Source: an uncultured Lachnospiraceae bacterium
Lineage (GTDB): Bacteria > Bacillota > Clostridia > Lachnospirales > Lachnospiraceae
Length of the DNA: 8,549 bases
Direction: 5' to 3'
NCBI GenBank assembly: GCA_902803745.1
Contig: CADCRB010000048.1
Coordinates: forward strand, 1-8,549
Below, piece by piece: positions 7,044-8,549 of the stretch. The notes under the pieces are model-generated. The model made no database searches. It had not been told where the DNA came from and saw nothing but the letters and a program-made list of their open reading frames with translations. Numbering within the stretch: position 1 is the stretch's first letter; every line of letters begins with the position of its first letter. A program made the translations under genes and the position numbers.

Positions 7044-8458
7044 AGCTGCACCGGACCCTGTATCTCAAGCTTATCCTCGCATATCTGTTATTCTTTCTTT
7101 TATCTTTTGTTATGATATCTGCTATAAACAGCCGGCTTATCCTTAATGATCTTACCCGAACAAGAGCAGAGTCACTTTACAGAGAGAGCAGACTGGTAGC
7201 GATTTCCTACGGCAACGAGATATACAGCGGCGGACCTGAAAGAGAGGATGCTCTGGAGCAGCTCACAGCCATAGACACCTATATCTCCGCAGAGATAAGG
7301 ATCATAGATCAAAACGGCAGACAGATACTTGACAGTCGTTCCTCTGAAGCTACAGTCTTTGAAGACTTCGATCCCGGCGCGATCGGATCATATTACCTTG
7401 TCAGCGACTTCTACGGCACCTATGATGAAGACTATCTGTCTGTCTTCTATCCCATAACAAGCCGTTACAGTGTCAGAGGTTATGTCGTCATACAGATGCC
7501 TATGTCAGACCTTTACGCTTCAAGAGAAAGGCTTCTGAATATTTCCTATATCACTATGCTTTTTATGTATCTTCTTTCTCTTCTGGTGCTTGTAGCATTT
7601 TCTTTCGCGGTCTATATTCCCATACGCCGCATCACTACAGCTGCTGAGGAGTATGCGCGGGGACACTATGATTATAACCCTGATGTGCAAAGCAGGGATG
7701 AAATGGGGTATCTTGCGGGAACTCTGTACTATATGGCCTCCGAGATCGGAAGATCAGAAGACAATCAAAAGAAATTTATTGCCAATGTCTCTCACGATTT
7801 CAGATCTCCGCTTACTTCCATCAGAGGTTATCTTACCGCAATGCTTGACGGTACCATACCGCCAGAGATGCATGAAAAGTATCTTCAGGTAGTATTAAAT
7901 GAAACCGATCGTCTCACCAAGCTGACCAATGGGCTCCTTGAGCTGAACTCTCTTAACAACAAGGGGATGGTGCTTTCAATATCAGATTTCGATATAAACT
8001 CCGTGATTCGTCAGATCTGTGAGACCTTTGATGTACTGTGCAGACAAAAGAAGATATCCATTGAGCTTATCCTATCCGGAGAGCGCCTCTTCGTATCGGC
8101 CGACATGGGAAAGATCCAGCAGGTTGTCGCAAATCTCGTGGATAATGCGATAAAATTCTCCCACAACAATTCGATCATAAAGATAGAAACAACGGAAAAA
8201 GGTGAGAAAGTGTTTGTTTCAGTTAAGGATACAGGAATAGGCATTCCCGCCGATGCCCAGAAACTTGTATTCGACCGATTCTATAAGACAGACCTGTCGA
8301 GGGGAAAAGACAAAAAAGGAACCGGGCTGGGACTCGCTATTACTAAAGAGATCATACAGGCTCATAATCAGAACATAAACGTCATATCTACCGAAGGTGC
8401 CGGTTCAGAGTTTATTTTCACACTTGCAAAATCAAAAAGAGAACCTGAAAATGAATAA
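7040..8458 (+). CDS. Membrane sensor histidine kinase (HAMP, HisKA, HATPase_c)
   Basis: 472 residues. Membrane helix 1 is at about 9-30, an extracytoplasmic sensor region follows at about 31-165 (a PAS/Cache-like fold is suggested by the RIIDQNGRQILDS and YPITSRYSVRGYVVIQMP strands), and helix 2 is at about 169-193. HAMP covers about 190-243 and begins with PIRRIT. The HisKA H-box FIANVSHDFRSPLTSIRGYL carries phospho-acceptor His252. The ATPase domain has N-box VVANLVDNAIKFSH (Asn365, Asn369), G1 VKDTGIGIP (Asp397), F-box FDRFYKTD and G2 KGTGLGLAI. All residues for autophosphorylation are present. Asp253 and Arg255 after the His are typical of kinases that pair with OmpR-type regulators. The ATG lies within ATGA at the end of the HtrA-like gene with little ribosome site of its own, so translation is probably coupled. 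The presumed partner regulator is on the opposite strand at 2443-3144. The signal sensed is unknown. Confidence 0.95.
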   Translation: MKLHRTLYLKLILAYLLFFLLSFVMISAINSRLILNDLTRTRAESLYRESRLVAISYGNEIYSGGPEREDALEQLTAIDTYISAEIRIIDQNGRQILDSRSSEATVFEDFDPGAIGSYYLVSDFYGTYDEDYLSVFYPITSRYSVRGYVVIQMPMSDLYASRERLLNISYITMLFMYLLSLLVLVAFSFAVYIPIRRITTAAEEYARGHYDYNPDVQSRDEMGYLAGTLYYMASEIGRSEDNQKKFIANVSHDFRSPLTSIRGYLTAMLDGTIPPEMHEKYLQVVLNETDRLTKLTNGLLELNSLNNKGMVLSISDFDINSVIRQICETFDVLCRQKKISIELILSGERLFVSADMGKIQQVVANLVDNAIKFSHNNSIIKIETTEKGEKVFVSVKDTGIGIPADAQKLVFDRFYKTDLSRGKDKKGTGLGLAITKEIIQAHNQNINVISTEGAGSEFIFTLAKSKREPENE

Positions 8459-8462
8459 AAAA
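8457..8462 (-). terminator. T-run directly after tRNA-Leu, possible 3' end signal
   Basis: Six T follow the tRNA discriminator base on the minus strand and overlap the kinase stop codon. The nearest GC-rich hairpin upstream is the tRNA T arm (ACCGG/CCGGT), separated from the T-run by the acceptor strand, so this is not a classical intrinsic terminator. It may still help end the tRNA transcript. No terminator serving the kinase gene is seen on the + strand before the window ends. Confidence 0.2.
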
Positions 8463-8548
8463 TGCCGGTGACCGGGGTCGAACCGGTACGGGTATAAATA
8501 CCCACGGGATTTTAAGTCCCGGGCGTCTGCCAGTTCCGCCACACCGGC
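8463..8548 (-). tRNA. tRNA-Leu, anticodon TAA
   Basis: 86 nt on the minus strand. The acceptor stem is GCCGGTG/CACCGGC with discriminator A, the D arm is GCG...CGC, and the anticodon stem CGGGA/TCCCG has loop CTTAAAA (anticodon TAA at 8514-8512). A 17-nt variable region forms the extra stem GGGTA/TACCC, as expected for a class II tRNA, and the T arm is ACCGG-TTCGACC-CCGGT. It reads UUA (and UUG by wobble). CCA is not encoded: a run of six T follows the discriminator directly, so the CCA end must be added afterwards. The 3' end lies four bases from the stop codon of the convergent kinase gene. Confidence 0.96.
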
Positions 8549-8549
8549 G

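Noticed and set aside
8463..8548. tRNA-Leu as an integration site for a mobile element
   Set aside because: No integrase, repeated tRNA 3' end or phage gene is seen in the window. The tRNA looks like a normal resident gene.

Overview
The window looks like ordinary chromosome from a Gram-positive Clostridia-type bacterium, most likely of the Lachnospiraceae. This is inferred from strong AGGAGG-type ribosome sites, GTG starts, moderate GC with frequent ATA/AGA codons, a YhaM-type nuclease, an RlmD-type methyltransferase, MutS2, and an HtrA-like protein with one N-terminal membrane anchor. No phage, transposon, integrase, CRISPR array or other sign of recent transfer was seen.

Layout. Bases 1-57 hold the last 18 codons of an unidentified + strand gene. 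From 5551 down to 54, four minus-strand genes form a tight series, probably one operon: mutS2, an OmpR/PhoB-type response regulator, yhaM and rlmD. The gaps are 43 nt and 32 nt, then a 4-nt GTGA overlap. A 151-nt divergent intergenic region (5552-5702) carries an extended -10 promoter and a leader hairpin for the opposite direction. From 5703 to 8458 two + strand genes overlap by ATGA: a membrane-anchored HtrA-like protein with a PDZ domain, then a transmembrane sensor histidine kinase. A minus-strand tRNA-Leu(TAA) closes the window, four bases from the kinase stop codon. No stretch above 300 bases lacks a gene.

How the genes may work together. The only response regulator and the only histidine kinase lie in neighbouring, divergent operons, so they are probably partners split between two transcripts. 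The kinase is translationally coupled to an HtrA-like protein whose catalytic His and Asp are both replaced, so it is probably a pseudoprotease, perhaps an extracytoplasmic sensing or scaffold subunit. The regulator sits among three genes linked to ribosomes and RNA: MutS2 (proposed ribosome-collision factor and recombination suppressor), YhaM (3'-5' exoribonuclease) and RlmD (23S rRNA methylation). A pseudo-HtrA/kinase/regulator envelope-sensing system wired to an RNA-quality operon is the most interesting reading. The gene order and missing residues are seen directly; the function is inference.
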